This document shows, piece after piece, positions 8,750 through 16,474 of a DNA stretch of 64,000 nt. The notes beneath the pieces were generated by a model. It saw nothing but the letters and a program-made list of their open reading frames with translations. It did no database searches and was not told the DNA's origin. How positions within the stretch are numbered: position 1 is the stretch's first letter; every line of letters begins with the position of its first letter. Both the position numbers and the translations under genes were made by a program. Source of the stretch: an uncultured Oscillospiraceae bacterium (GTDB lineage: Bacteria > Bacillota > Clostridia > Oscillospirales > Oscillospiraceae); assembly GCA_947599925.1 (NCBI GenBank), contig CANQFT010000005.1, forward strand, positions 1 through 64,000, read 5' to 3'.

Positions 8750-9538
8750 ATGCCGGAGTTTATGAAAAACGCCCTGCTGGCGGTGCTGGTCATCTCGCCG
8801 CTGTTCGGGCTCTTGTCCACCATGGTGGTCCAGAGCGACCTGTCCTTTTTCTCCGACGCCCTGGGCCACAGCGCCTTCACCGGCATCGCCATCGGCGTGC
8901 TGTGCCGCCTGGCGAGCCCCATGTGGGCCGCGGCGGCGCTGGCGCTGATCCTGGCGGGGCTCTTCACCTGGGTCAAGGGCCGGACCCGGCTCCACAGCGA
9001 CACGGTCATCGGCGTCTTTTCCTCCACCGCCGTGGCTCTGGGCATCTTTTTCGCCACGTTGGGCGGCGGCAGCTTCGCCAAGTTCAATTCCTATCTCATC
9101 GGTGACATCCTCAGCGTGGAACCCGCCATGATCGCCCTGTTGGCGGCGGTTTTGCTGGCGGTGGCACTGCTGTGGCTCTCCTCTTTTAACCCCATCCTGC
9201 TCTCTTCGGTCCATCCGGCCCTGGCCGCCAGCCGAGGGGTGCGCGTTGGGGCGCAGGAGTGGCTGTTTACCTCGGCGGTGGCGCTGGCGGTGACGCTGTC
9301 CATGACCTGGGTGGGACTTTTGGTCATCAACTCCCTGCTGGTCCTGCCGGCCGCCGGAGCCCGGAACATGGCCTCCAACGTGCGGCAATACCACCTGCTC
9401 TCGGTCCTCAACGCGCTGGCCGCGGGGCTGGCGGGACTGCTGGCGTCCTATTATCTGGGGGCCTCCACCGGGGCCTGCATCACGCTGGTGCTGGCGCTGT
9501 TTTTCGTCTTTTCCTTTGTGGGGCGCCGCCATGGATAA
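8750..9538 (+). CDS. znuB: Metal ABC transporter permease
   Basis: A 262-residue ABC-3 family permease with about eight hydrophobic segments. Features include the conserved ALGHSAFTGIAIG region near residues 40-52 and VGLLVINSLLVLPAA in the C-terminal half. It partners with the ATPase upstream and ends 8 bp inside the RadC-like gene. A GTG immediately before the ATG (8747) is an alternative start, and AGAGGGTGAG serves either. Confidence 0.93.
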   Translation: MPEFMKNALLAVLVISPLFGLLSTMVVQSDLSFFSDALGHSAFTGIAIGVLCRLASPMWAAAALALILAGLFTWVKGRTRLHSDTVIGVFSSTAVALGIFFATLGGGSFAKFNSYLIGDILSVEPAMIALLAAVLLAVALLWLSSFNPILLSSVHPALAASRGVRVGAQEWLFTSAVALAVTLSMTWVGLLVINSLLVLPAAGARNMASNVRQYHLLSVLNALAAGLAGLLASYYLGASTGACITLVLALFFVFSFVGRRHG

Positions 9539-10247
9539 GGGAGATACGCCCAAGAAGCCCCGCCCCGGCGGGGTCCACGCCGGGCACCGCAGCCGGATGC
9601 GCCACCGGTTCCTTGTCTCCGGCCTCGACGGGTTTCAGGACCACGAGGTGCTGGAATTCCTGCTCTACTACTCCATTCCCCGCCGGGACGTGAACGAGAC
9701 GGCGCATCTCCTGCTGGACCGCTTTGGCTCCGTGCAGGGCGTGCTGGACGCGACGGAGAAGGAGCTGTGCCAGGTCCCCGGCGTGGGCCCATGCACGGCC
9801 CACTTTCTGAACATCATCCCGGAACTGATGACCCAGATGGCCCGGCAGACCCAGCGGGTGGAAAGTTTCCGGTTGGAGACGCCCCAGGACGTGGAGAACT
9901 ATCTGTCCAACCGGCTCCGCATCCCGCTGGCGCCGGGCCAACTCCTGCTGGTGCTCACCGACCGGGTCTTTACGGTCCTTGCCACCCACCGCTATGACAG
10001 GTTTGACCAGCTGACCCTGCTGGAACTGGTTGACCGCACCACCTCCGTGGAGGCCAATTTCTGCGTCCTCATCGAGCACGTGGACGACGTGACCGGCCCT
10101 CCCCCGCCTGGGCGGTTGGAAGCCCTGCCGGGCATATCCAAGCACCTGGCGGCCCAGTTGACGCCCCTCTGGGACTATCTGACGGTGGACGATCTGGGCC
10201 ATCCGCCCCGTTCCTACACCCGCAGAGGGCTGCTCTTGCCCTACTGA
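9531..10247 (+). CDS. RadC-like protein with a degenerate JAB/MPN domain
   Basis: A 238-residue protein. The N-terminal ~110 residues match RadC: HRSRMRHRF, then DHEVLEFLLYYSIPRRD, then a helix-hairpin-helix (LCQVPGVGPCTAHF). The C-terminal half has the length and strand pattern of the RadC JAB domain. The canonical metal motif (HxHPSGxxxPSxxD) is not there; its place is taken by EHVDDVTGPPPPG. A metalloprotease or nuclease-like activity is therefore unlikely and a binding role is more plausible. RadC itself has no settled biochemical function. The gene overlaps znuB by 8 bp. Confidence 0.82.
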   Translation: MDKGDTPKKPRPGGVHAGHRSRMRHRFLVSGLDGFQDHEVLEFLLYYSIPRRDVNETAHLLLDRFGSVQGVLDATEKELCQVPGVGPCTAHFLNIIPELMTQMARQTQRVESFRLETPQDVENYLSNRLRIPLAPGQLLLVLTDRVFTVLATHRYDRFDQLTLLELVDRTTSVEANFCVLIEHVDDVTGPPPPGRLEALPGISKHLAAQLTPLWDYLTVDDLGHPPRSYTRRGLLLPY

Positions 10248-10266
10248 GCGGCGCGGAAAAAGGTGG

Positions 10267-10295
10267 TTGACAAACAGCCGCCAAACGTCTATAAT
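10267..10295 (+). promoter_or_regulatory. Consensus promoter of tRNA-Leu
   Basis: TTGACA (10267-10272), 17 bp, TATAAT (10290-10295). Both hexamers are perfect, as expected for a stable RNA gene. Confidence 0.9.
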
Positions 10296-10323
10296 AGCTA
10301 ATGCCTTGAACGAAAAGGTATGC

Positions 10324-10410
10324 GCGGATGTGCTGGAACTGGTAGACTGGCTAGCTTGAGGTGCTAGTGTCCGGATGGACGTGCGGGTTCGAGTCCCGCC
10401 ATCCGCACCA
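10324..10410 (+). tRNA. tRNA-Leu (anticodon GAG)
   Basis: The acceptor stem GCGGATG pairs with CATCCGC. The anticodon arm CTAGC-TTGAGGT-GCTAG places GAG at 10358-10360, which reads CUC and CUU. The variable arm is long (class II), the T arm is GCGGGTTCGAGTCCCGC, and CCA is encoded at 10408-10410. It has its own promoter and terminator. Confidence 0.97.
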
Positions 10411-10449
10411 AACAGGAGAGACACCCATTCGGTGTCTCTCCTGTTTTTG
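10411..10449 (+). terminator. Terminator of tRNA-Leu
   Basis: A 16-bp stem around an ATTC loop (AACAGGAGAGACACC with GGTGTCTCTCCTGTT), followed by TTTTTG. Confidence 0.92.
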
Positions 10450-10477
10450 ATACGCCTGAGGATCGGAGGACGGAGCG

Positions 10478-11452
10478 ATGCGGGAGTTCACCGTGGGGAA
10501 AAACGACGCCGGGCAGCGGCTGGACCGCTGGCTGGGCAAGACCATACCCCTGCTACCGGGCCCTCTGGCCCAGAAATACATCCGTCTGAAGCGGGTCAAG
10601 GTGGGCGGCAAGGGCGCCAAGCGGGACTACCGGCTCCAGGAGGGCGACCTCCTTCAGCTCTACATCAACGACGAGTTCTTCGACGCGCCCACCGAGGACA
10701 ACGCCTTCCTCTCGGTGTTCACGCCACAGCTGGACATCGTATACGAAGACGAGAACCTCATCCTCTGCAACAAGAGGCCGGGACTGCTGTGCCACCCGGA
10801 CCAGGGAGAGTACGTCTCCACCCTCATCACCCACATCCAGGCCTACCTCTACCAGAAGAAGGAGTGGTCGCCCCGGAGGGAGAACGCCTTTGCCCCCGCC
10901 CTCTGCAACCGCATCGACCGCAACACCGGCGGCATCGTCATCGCCGCCAAGAACGCGGAGACCCTGCGGGTGATGAACCAGAAGATACAAGACCGGGAGA
11001 TCGAGAAGTTCTACCTCTGCGTGGTGGCGGGCACGCCCAAGCCGGAACGGGGCCGTCTGGAGAACTTTTTGCTCAAGGACGAGGCGAAAAAACAGGTCAG
11101 CGTCCACCCAAGGCCCATCCCCGGCGGCCGCAGCGCGGTGACGGAGTACAGGACCCTAGCCTCGGCGGGCGGGCTGTCGCTGGTGGAGTGCCGCCTGGTC
11201 ACAGGCCGGACCCACCAGATTCGGGCGCAGATGGCCCACGCGGGCCACCCTCTGCTGGGAGACGGCAAGTATGGCGACGGGCGGCTCAACCGCCGCTACG
11301 GGCGGACCATGCAGTGCCTGTGGTCCTACAAGCTGGTTTTTTCCTTCACCACCCCCGCCGGACCGCTGGAGCCCCTGAACGGCCGGAGCTGGACGGTGCG
11401 GGATGTAGATTTTGTGGAGGAATATTTCCCAGGCGCGGCGGAATTTTTGTAA
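10478..11452 (+). CDS. RluA-family pseudouridine synthase
   Basis: A 324-residue rRNA/tRNA pseudouridine synthase. An N-terminal S4-like domain (about residues 1-65; WLGKTIPLLPG, YIRLKRVKVGGK) is followed by the catalytic core. The catalytic aspartate is in NRIDRNTGGIVI near residue 147, and the RluA motif II GRTHQIRAQMAHAGHPLLGD is present. The 23S position modified cannot be decided from sequence alone. The start is supported by ATCGGAGGACGGAGCG before the ATG. It follows the tRNA terminator, and no clear promoter of its own was seen. Confidence 0.93.
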   Translation: MREFTVGKNDAGQRLDRWLGKTIPLLPGPLAQKYIRLKRVKVGGKGAKRDYRLQEGDLLQLYINDEFFDAPTEDNAFLSVFTPQLDIVYEDENLILCNKRPGLLCHPDQGEYVSTLITHIQAYLYQKKEWSPRRENAFAPALCNRIDRNTGGIVIAAKNAETLRVMNQKIQDREIEKFYLCVVAGTPKPERGRLENFLLKDEAKKQVSVHPRPIPGGRSAVTEYRTLASAGGLSLVECRLVTGRTHQIRAQMAHAGHPLLGDGKYGDGRLNRRYGRTMQCLWSYKLVFSFTTPAGPLEPLNGRSWTVRDVDFVEEYFPGAAEFL

Positions 11453-11478
11453 AAGGTGGAAAAATCTCCGTTTTCCTG

Positions 11479-11507
11479 TTGACTTTTGCGGCGGTTTTGT
11501 TTATGAT
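11479..11507 (+). promoter_or_regulatory. Promoter of the polyamine transport operon
   Basis: TTGACT (11479-11484), 17 bp, TATGAT (11502-11507). The predicted start of transcription (~11514) lies just upstream of a terminator-like hairpin. Confidence 0.78.
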
Positions 11508-11517
11508 ATGTGCCACG

Positions 11518-11554
11518 AGGCGTACCCATCCGCACGGTGGGTACGCCTTTTTTT
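11518..11554 (+). terminator. Terminator-like hairpin in the pot leader
   Basis: An 11-bp stem (11518-11528 with 11538-11548) has a 9-base loop and is followed by a run of T (11548-11554). It ends the pseudouridine synthase transcript. It also lies downstream of the pot promoter, so the pot mRNA would begin with it and must read through. Confidence 0.85.
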
Positions 11555-11588
11555 CCAAAATCCTACACTGTGAAATGGGGGAGGATAT

Positions 11589-12731
11589 ATGCCCAAGGAG
11601 TTGATCCGTCTATCGGACTGCGTCGTAAAATTCGACGACGAGATCATTCTCGACCAACTGAACCTCTACATCAACGACAGGGAATTTCTCACGCTTCTGG
11701 GTCCCAGCGGGTGCGGCAAGACCACCACCCTTCGCATCATCGGCGGGTTTCTGGCCCCCACCTCAGGAGACGTGTTTTTCGACGGCCAGCGCATCAACGA
11801 CCTGCCGCCCAACAAGCGCCAGGTGAACACAGTGTTCCAAAAATACGCCCTGTTTCCCCATCTGAATGTCTACGAAAACGTGGCCTTTGGCCTGCGCATC
11901 GCCAAGGTCCCCGACGGCGAGGTCCATCAGCGGGTGCTGGAGATGCTGGAGATCGTCAACCTCAAGGGCTTTGAAAAGCGGTCCATCTCCGCCCTCTCCG
12001 GCGGTCAGCAGCAGCGCGTGGCCATCGCCAGGGCCCTGGTGAACCGCCCCAAGGTCCTGCTGCTGGACGAGCCGCTGGGCGCGCTGGATATGCGGCTTCG
12101 CAAGGATATGCAGACCGAGCTCAAGCGCATCCAGCAGGAGTTGGGCATCACCTTTGTCTACGTCACCCACGACCAGGAAGAGGCCCTGGCCATGAGCGAC
12201 ACGGTGGTGGTGATGGACGGGGGCCGCATCCAGCAGATCGGCACGCCGGAGGACATTTACAACGAGCCCAAGAACGCCTTTGTGGCCGACTTCATCGGCG
12301 AGAGCAACATCATTGACGGCGTGATGCGCGCCGACGGCGTGGTGGAGATCTTCAGCCGCCGGTTCCAGTGCCTGGACGGCGGCTTCGCCCCCGACGAGCC
12401 GGTGGATGTGGTCATCCGGCCGGAGGACGTGGACATCGTCAGCGCCGACGAGGGCCAGCTCAAGGGCACAGTGACCCAGGTGACTTTCAAGGGCGTCCAC
12501 TACGACACCATCGTGGACTTTTACGGCTTCAAGTGGCTCATTCAGACCACCGACTACTGCCCTGTGGACAGTCACATCGGCATCAAGATCGACCCCGACG
12601 GCATCCATGTGATGAAAAAGAGCGCCTACTCCGGTATGTTTGGCGACTATTCCTCCTACTCCGAGGAATACGACGAGATCGGCGACGCCACCATGGCGCC
12701 GGGCGAGGAGGACAGCGGGGATGAAGAATAA
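11589..12731 (+). CDS. potA: Spermidine/putrescine ABC transporter ATP-binding protein
   Basis: A 380-residue ATPase of the PotA/CysA class. Walker A is [10 protein letters not shown], the Q-loop is [11 protein letters not shown], the signature is [15 protein letters not shown], Walker B is [11 protein letters not shown] and the H-loop is [10 protein letters not shown]. The C-terminal ~130 residues form the TOBE regulatory domain. GGGGGAGGATAT precedes the ATG. The 3' end overlaps potB by 11 bp. The last ~25 residues are acidic and rich in Tyr/Ser, a variable tail. Confidence 0.96.
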   Translation: MPKELIRLSDCVVKFDDEIILDQLNLYINDREFLTLLGPSGCGKTTTLRIIGGFLAPTSGDVFFDGQRINDLPPNKRQVNTVFQKYALFPHLNVYENVAFGLRIAKVPDGEVHQRVLEMLEIVNLKGFEKRSISALSGGQQQRVAIARALVNRPKVLLLDEPLGALDMRLRKDMQTELKRIQQELGITFVYVTHDQEEALAMSDTVVVMDGGRIQQIGTPEDIYNEPKNAFVADFIGESNIIDGVMRADGVVEIFSRRFQCLDGGFAPDEPVDVVIRPEDVDIVSADEGQLKGTVTQVTFKGVHYDTIVDFYGFKWLIQTTDYCPVDSHIGIKIDPDGIHVMKKSAYSGMFGDYSSYSEEYDEIGDATMAPGEEDSGDEE

Positions 12732-13557
12732 GTCGCGCCGTCTCGCCATTCCCTATGTCATCTGGATGGCCCTGTTCGTGGTGGCCCCCATCGTGCTGAT
12801 GGTCATCTACGCCTTCACCGCCGAGGGCGGCGGCCTGGCGCTGGACAACTTTACCAGCATGGGCGCCTATCTGGACGTATTCCTCCGCTCCTTTGAACTG
12901 GCCCTGATCGCGACCCTGGTGTGTCTGCTCGTCGGCTACCCCGTGGCCTATTGCATGGCCAAGGAAGGGCCCCGGTTCCAGCGGATCGCCATGGCGCTGA
13001 TCATGCTGCCCATGTGGATGAACTTTCTCCTGCGGACCTACGCGTGGATGTCCATTTTGGAGAACAACGGGCTTATCAACCAGTTTTTGGGGGCCATTGG
13101 CGTGCTGGACCTGCTGGGGGTGGATCACATCCGGCTCATTCGCACCCAAGGGGCGGTGGTGCTGGGGATGGTGTATAACTACCTGCCCTTTATGATCCTG
13201 CCCATCTACTCCGTCATCGTCAAGCTGGACGGCTCCCTGCTGGAAGCGGCCAGGGACCTGGGCGCCAACACCGCCGGGGTGTTCCGCAAGGTCATCTTTC
13301 CCCTGTCCCTGCCGGGCATCCTCTCCGGCGTGACCATGGTGTTTGTGCCGAGCGTGTCCACCTTCGCCATCTCCCGGCTGCTGGGCGGCGGCAGACAGAT
13401 GATGCTGGGCGACCTGATCGAGCAGCAGTTCCTGGGCGGGGCCTATGACCCGCACCTGGGCGCGGCCATCGCTCTGGTGATGATGGTCGTCGTGGTGGTG
13501 TGCATGGCGGTCATGAATCACTTCGGTGAGGGCGAAGAACAGGCGGTGATGCTGTGA
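12721..13557 (+). CDS. potB: Spermidine/putrescine ABC transporter permease
   Basis: A 278-residue permease with six predicted membrane helices. The EAA loop [28 protein letters not shown] would contact PotA. The ATG at 12721 lies inside potA, with CGAGGAGGACAG upstream. It overlaps the next gene by 4 bp (GTGA), so the three genes are one translationally coupled operon. Confidence 0.95.
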   Translation: MKNKSRRLAIPYVIWMALFVVAPIVLMVIYAFTAEGGGLALDNFTSMGAYLDVFLRSFELALIATLVCLLVGYPVAYCMAKEGPRFQRIAMALIMLPMWMNFLLRTYAWMSILENNGLINQFLGAIGVLDLLGVDHIRLIRTQGAVVLGMVYNYLPFMILPIYSVIVKLDGSLLEAARDLGANTAGVFRKVIFPLSLPGILSGVTMVFVPSVSTFAISRLLGGGRQMMLGDLIEQQFLGGAYDPHLGAAIALVMMVVVVVCMAVMNHFGEGEEQAVML

Positions 13558-15566
13558 AAAGCCGTAGAAGCGTCGGCGGTCGCTTTCTCATCGCCCTGAC
13601 TTTCCTCTTCCTCTACGCGCCCATTGTCCTCCTGAGCGTCTTTTCCTTCAACGCCGGGGACTCCAGCGTAGTCTGGAAGGGTTTTTCCATCGACTGGTAT
13701 GTCAAGCTCTTCCAGAACCGGCTGATCATGGAGAGCGTATACACCACTCTGCTGGTGTCCATTCTGGCCACCGTCATCTCCACCGTGGCCGGGACTTTCG
13801 CCGCCATCGGGCTCTTCGGGCTGAAGCGCCGCTGGCGCAGTCCGCTGATGACGGTGGGCAACATCCCCACGGTGAACGCCGACATTGTCACGGGCGTTTC
13901 CATGTGTCTGCTCTTTGCCGCCTGTTTCCAGGGCTGGAGCGTCTTTGCCCGGTGGCTCAACGGCGTGCAGGACGTGGTGGAACTGCCCACGCGGTTGACC
14001 CTGGGCTTTACCACGCTCCTGCTGGCCCACATCGCCTTTGACATCCCCTACGTCATCCTCAACGTCTCCCCCAAACTGCGGCAGATGGACAAAAACCTCA
14101 TCGACGCGGCCCAGGACCTGGGCTGTACCTGGATGCAGACCTTCCGCAAGGTCATTCTGCCGGAGATCAGGCCCGGCGTGGTCTCCGGGGCGCTCATCGC
14201 CTTCACCATGAGCGTGGATGACTTTGTCATCTCCTACTTCACCGCGGGGTCGTCCACCTCTACCCTGGCCATGACCATCTACGGCATGACCAAAAAGCGG
14301 GTGAGCCCGGAGATCAACGCGGTGTCCACCCTGCTGTTTGTGACGGTGCTGGCCCTGCTGGTGCTGTCCAACGTGCTGGAGGCCCGGCAGGAAAAGGCGG
14401 CCCAGAAGAAGCTGATGCTCCAGAAAACCACGGAGTATCACCCCGTCAAGCCGCCCCGCAGGGCCCCGGCTGTGACCAAACGGGTGTGGTTCCGGCGGGC
14501 GGTGGCCCTTGTCTCGGCGGCGGCGCTGCTGGTGGTGACCTTCGCCCTGGCCACCGCCACCAGCGCCCAGAGGGTGGTGAACGTCTGCTCCTGGGGCGAG
14601 TATATCGACACCGATCTCATCACCCAGTTCGAGGAGGAGACGGGCATCCGGGTGAACTATCAGACCGTGGAGAGCAACGAGACCCTCTATTCCCTGCTCA
14701 AAAGCGGCGGCGGGGACTATGACGTGATCGTTCCCTCGGACTACATGATCTCCCAGCTGATCGAAGAGGATATGCTGGAGGAGCTGGATTACAGCCAGAT
14801 CCCCAACTTCTCCCTCATCGGCGAGGACTTCAAACACCTGCCCTATGACCCGGAGAACAAATACACCGTGCCCTACGCCTGGGGCACGCTGGGCATCATC
14901 TACAACACCACCATGGTGGACGGGGAGATCACCAGCTGGGAGGCCATGTTCGACGAGAAGTACGCCGGGCAGGTTTTGCTGATCAACAACTCCAGGGACG
15001 CTCTGGGCATCGCGCTGATGTATCTGGGCTACTCGGTGAACACCACCGATGAAGAGGAGATCCGCCAGGCCTATCAACTGCTGTCCGACGCCAACGACAA
15101 GGGCGTCTATCAGGGCAAGGTGATGGACGAGGTGTTCCAGGTGATGGAGGGCGGCAACGCCGCCATCGCCGCCTACTACGCCGGGGACTACCTGACCATG
15201 CTGGAAAACAACGAGGACCTGGCCTTTGTGGTCCCGGAGGAGGGCTCCAACTGGTTCGTGGACGCCATGTGCGTGCTCAAGGGCGCCCGGCACTATGACG
15301 AGGCCATGGCCTGGATCAACTTCATGGCCTCCACCGACTCCTGCCTGGCCAACCTGGACTTCATCTGGTACGGCACGGCCAACACCGAGGCCATCGAGCA
15401 GTACCCGGCCTACTACGCCGAAGCCTACGGCGAGGAGCTGGACAACGAGACCTTCCGCATCATCCAGACCCCACCGGAGACCCTGGAGCGGTGCGAGATG
15501 TATCTGGTTCTGCCCAAGGAGACCCGCGACCTCTACAAAGACCTCTGGCTGTCGCTGGGAGTATAA
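13554..15566 (+). CDS. potCD: Fused polyamine permease and substrate-binding protein (PotC-PotD)
   Basis: A 670-residue fusion. Residues 1-285 are the second permease (PotC), with six helices and the EAA loop LIDAAQDLGCTWMQTFRKVILPEI. A charged linker (about 286-315) and one extra helix (about 316-336, RRAVALVSAAALLVVTFALA) lead to residues 339-670. Those match PotD: NVCSWGEYIDTDLITQFEEETG at the start, VPYAWGTLGIIYN and FIWYGTANTEA later. The binding domain should thus be tethered outside the cell by the seventh helix, with no signal peptide or lipobox of its own. The frame is continuous with no stop at the junction, so this is a true fusion. GTG start, coupled to potB. Confidence 0.95.
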   Translation: MKSRRSVGGRFLIALTFLFLYAPIVLLSVFSFNAGDSSVVWKGFSIDWYVKLFQNRLIMESVYTTLLVSILATVISTVAGTFAAIGLFGLKRRWRSPLMTVGNIPTVNADIVTGVSMCLLFAACFQGWSVFARWLNGVQDVVELPTRLTLGFTTLLLAHIAFDIPYVILNVSPKLRQMDKNLIDAAQDLGCTWMQTFRKVILPEIRPGVVSGALIAFTMSVDDFVISYFTAGSSTSTLAMTIYGMTKKRVSPEINAVSTLLFVTVLALLVLSNVLEARQEKAAQKKLMLQKTTEYHPVKPPRRAPAVTKRVWFRRAVALVSAAALLVVTFALATATSAQRVVNVCSWGEYIDTDLITQFEEETGIRVNYQTVESNETLYSLLKSGGGDYDVIVPSDYMISQLIEEDMLEELDYSQIPNFSLIGEDFKHLPYDPENKYTVPYAWGTLGIIYNTTMVDGEITSWEAMFDEKYAGQVLLINNSRDALGIALMYLGYSVNTTDEEEIRQAYQLLSDANDKGVYQGKVMDEVFQVMEGGNAAIAAYYAGDYLTMLENNEDLAFVVPEEGSNWFVDAMCVLKGARHYDEAMAWINFMASTDSCLANLDFIWYGTANTEAIEQYPAYYAEAYGEELDNETFRIIQTPPETLERCEMYLVLPKETRDLYKDLWLSLGV

Positions 15567-15579
15567 GCACAACAAGCAA

Positions 15580-15608
15580 GAGAGCCTGCCCTGGTGGGGC
15601 AGGCTCTC
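15580..15608 (+). terminator. Terminator of the pot operon
   Basis: A 12-bp stem (15580-15591 with 15597-15608) with a short loop. The T-run behind it is weak (AGTTTG), so termination may also rely on the repeat that follows at once. Confidence 0.7.
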
Positions 15609-15610
15609 AG

Positions 15611-15802
15611 TTTGTCAAAAGCCTCGCAGAGTTTCGCGCCGCCAGGCGCGAAAGGGTCATAAAAAATTTTTTGCCAGGACACGCGCCTGGCAAAAAATAC
15701 TTCTCGGCCCGCAAACGTGCGACCCGGACGCCAGGCGTCCGGGTCGTGCGCTGCGGCGGGCCGCAAAAAATTCTCAAAGAAGCGGCTTTACCGCTTCTTT
15801 GA
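15611..15802 (+). repeat. Intergenic structured repeat, copy A (short form)
   Basis: A short-form copy of the family described in the findings. In order: GCCTCGCAGAG; hairpin H1 (TTTCGCGCC 15632-15640 with GGCGCGAAA 15645-15653); an AT-rich stretch; H2 (TTGCCAGG 15671-15678 with CCTGGCAA 15686-15693); H3/H4 (outer CGGCCCGC with GCGGGCCG, inner CCCGGACGC with GCGTCCGGG); and terminal hairpin H5 (AAAGAAGCGG with CCGCTTCTTT). The ~110-bp middle module found in copies B and C is absent. It lies between convergent potCD and spoIIR, and H5 overlaps the end of spoIIR. Confidence 0.88.
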
Positions 15803-16412
15803 GCGTCTCCCAGAGCTCTATGGCCTTGAATTTTACCACATAGCCCTCCGTCTCTCCGGTGACCAGGGCCACCTGGCTGTGGGTCAGGCCGCTCTGGGCC
15901 AGGGTCTCTTCGGTCCGCTCACTCACCGCGTCCAGGCAGAGGGGCGGAAAGACCACACACCACCAGTTCTGGCCCTGACCCTGTCCCAGCTCCACCCGCA
16001 GCGCGGTGTACTCCCCGGCGGGCAGGGCAAAGTCGGCGTATTCCTTGGTGGGGAACTGGTCCGGCCCCAGGGTGACGCGGACGGGGTAGTCATACCCCTC
16101 CGCCGCCACGGTGTTGGCCGCCACACGGCCAAGCTCCGGCAGGGCCTCGGTCAAGGCGCCCACAGCCTGATCCCGGTCCAGCCCGGTCAGGCGCAGGCTC
16201 CCCTCCTCCAGCACCGCGTCCCGGACCTTCAACTTCAGGGCCTGGTCCTCCTCGCTGTCGGAATTGGCCACCACATGGAGGCGGATGACCTTCTCCGCCA
16301 GGCCGTCCTGCTCCTTGCCAAGTCTGGCGCCCAGCAGGGCCGCGGCGGCCACGGCCAGCATCAGGGCCAGTTCCCAGCGTTTCAGCTTGTTTGAGGTGTG
16401 TTTTGCCCACAA
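15774..16412 (-). CDS. spoIIR: Stage II sporulation protein R
   Basis: A 212-residue forespore signal that, in the known pathway, activates SpoIIGA and thus pro-sigma-E processing. One N-terminal helix (about residues 14-30, LALMLAVAAAALLGA) is the export signal. The family stretch IRLHVVANSDSEEDQALKLKVRDAV follows, and QNWWCVVFPPLCLD is the conserved tryptophan/cysteine block. The start is a TTG at 16412 with AGGGG 9 bp upstream. That site is buried in a 12-bp hairpin. The last codons (KEAVKPLL) and stop are written in hairpin H5 of repeat copy A. It lies downstream of ispE, with an apparent sigma-F promoter of its own. Confidence 0.93.
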   Translation of the reverse strand: MWAKHTSNKLKRWELALMLAVAAAALLGARLGKEQDGLAEKVIRLHVVANSDSEEDQALKLKVRDAVLEEGSLRLTGLDRDQAVGALTEALPELGRVAANTVAAEGYDYPVRVTLGPDQFPTKEYADFALPAGEYTALRVELGQGQGQNWWCVVFPPLCLDAVSERTEETLAQSGLTHSQVALVTGETEGYVVKFKAIELWETLKEAVKPLL

Positions 16413-16419
16413 CGTGCAT

Positions 16420-16461
16420 CGCCCCTGTCCAATTCAGATACCTGAGTTATGGACAGGGGCG
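16420..16461 (-). promoter_or_regulatory. Hairpin covering the spoIIR ribosome binding site
   Basis: A 12-bp GC-rich stem (16420-16431 with 16450-16461) carries an inner 4-bp stem and an ATAC loop (16438-16441). On the minus strand the 3' arm contains the AGGGG of spoIIR. No T-run follows on either strand, so it is not an intrinsic terminator. Confidence 0.8.
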
Positions 16462-16474
16462 GCGGATCTTATAC
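16446..16474 (-). promoter_or_regulatory. Sigma-F-like promoter of spoIIR
   Basis: GTATA (16474-16470), 15 bp, GTCCATAAC (16454-16446). Compared with the forespore consensus GTATA / GGnnAnAnT, the -35 is exact and the -10 keeps G, A, A. The predicted start falls in the loop of the hairpin described above. Confidence 0.5.
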
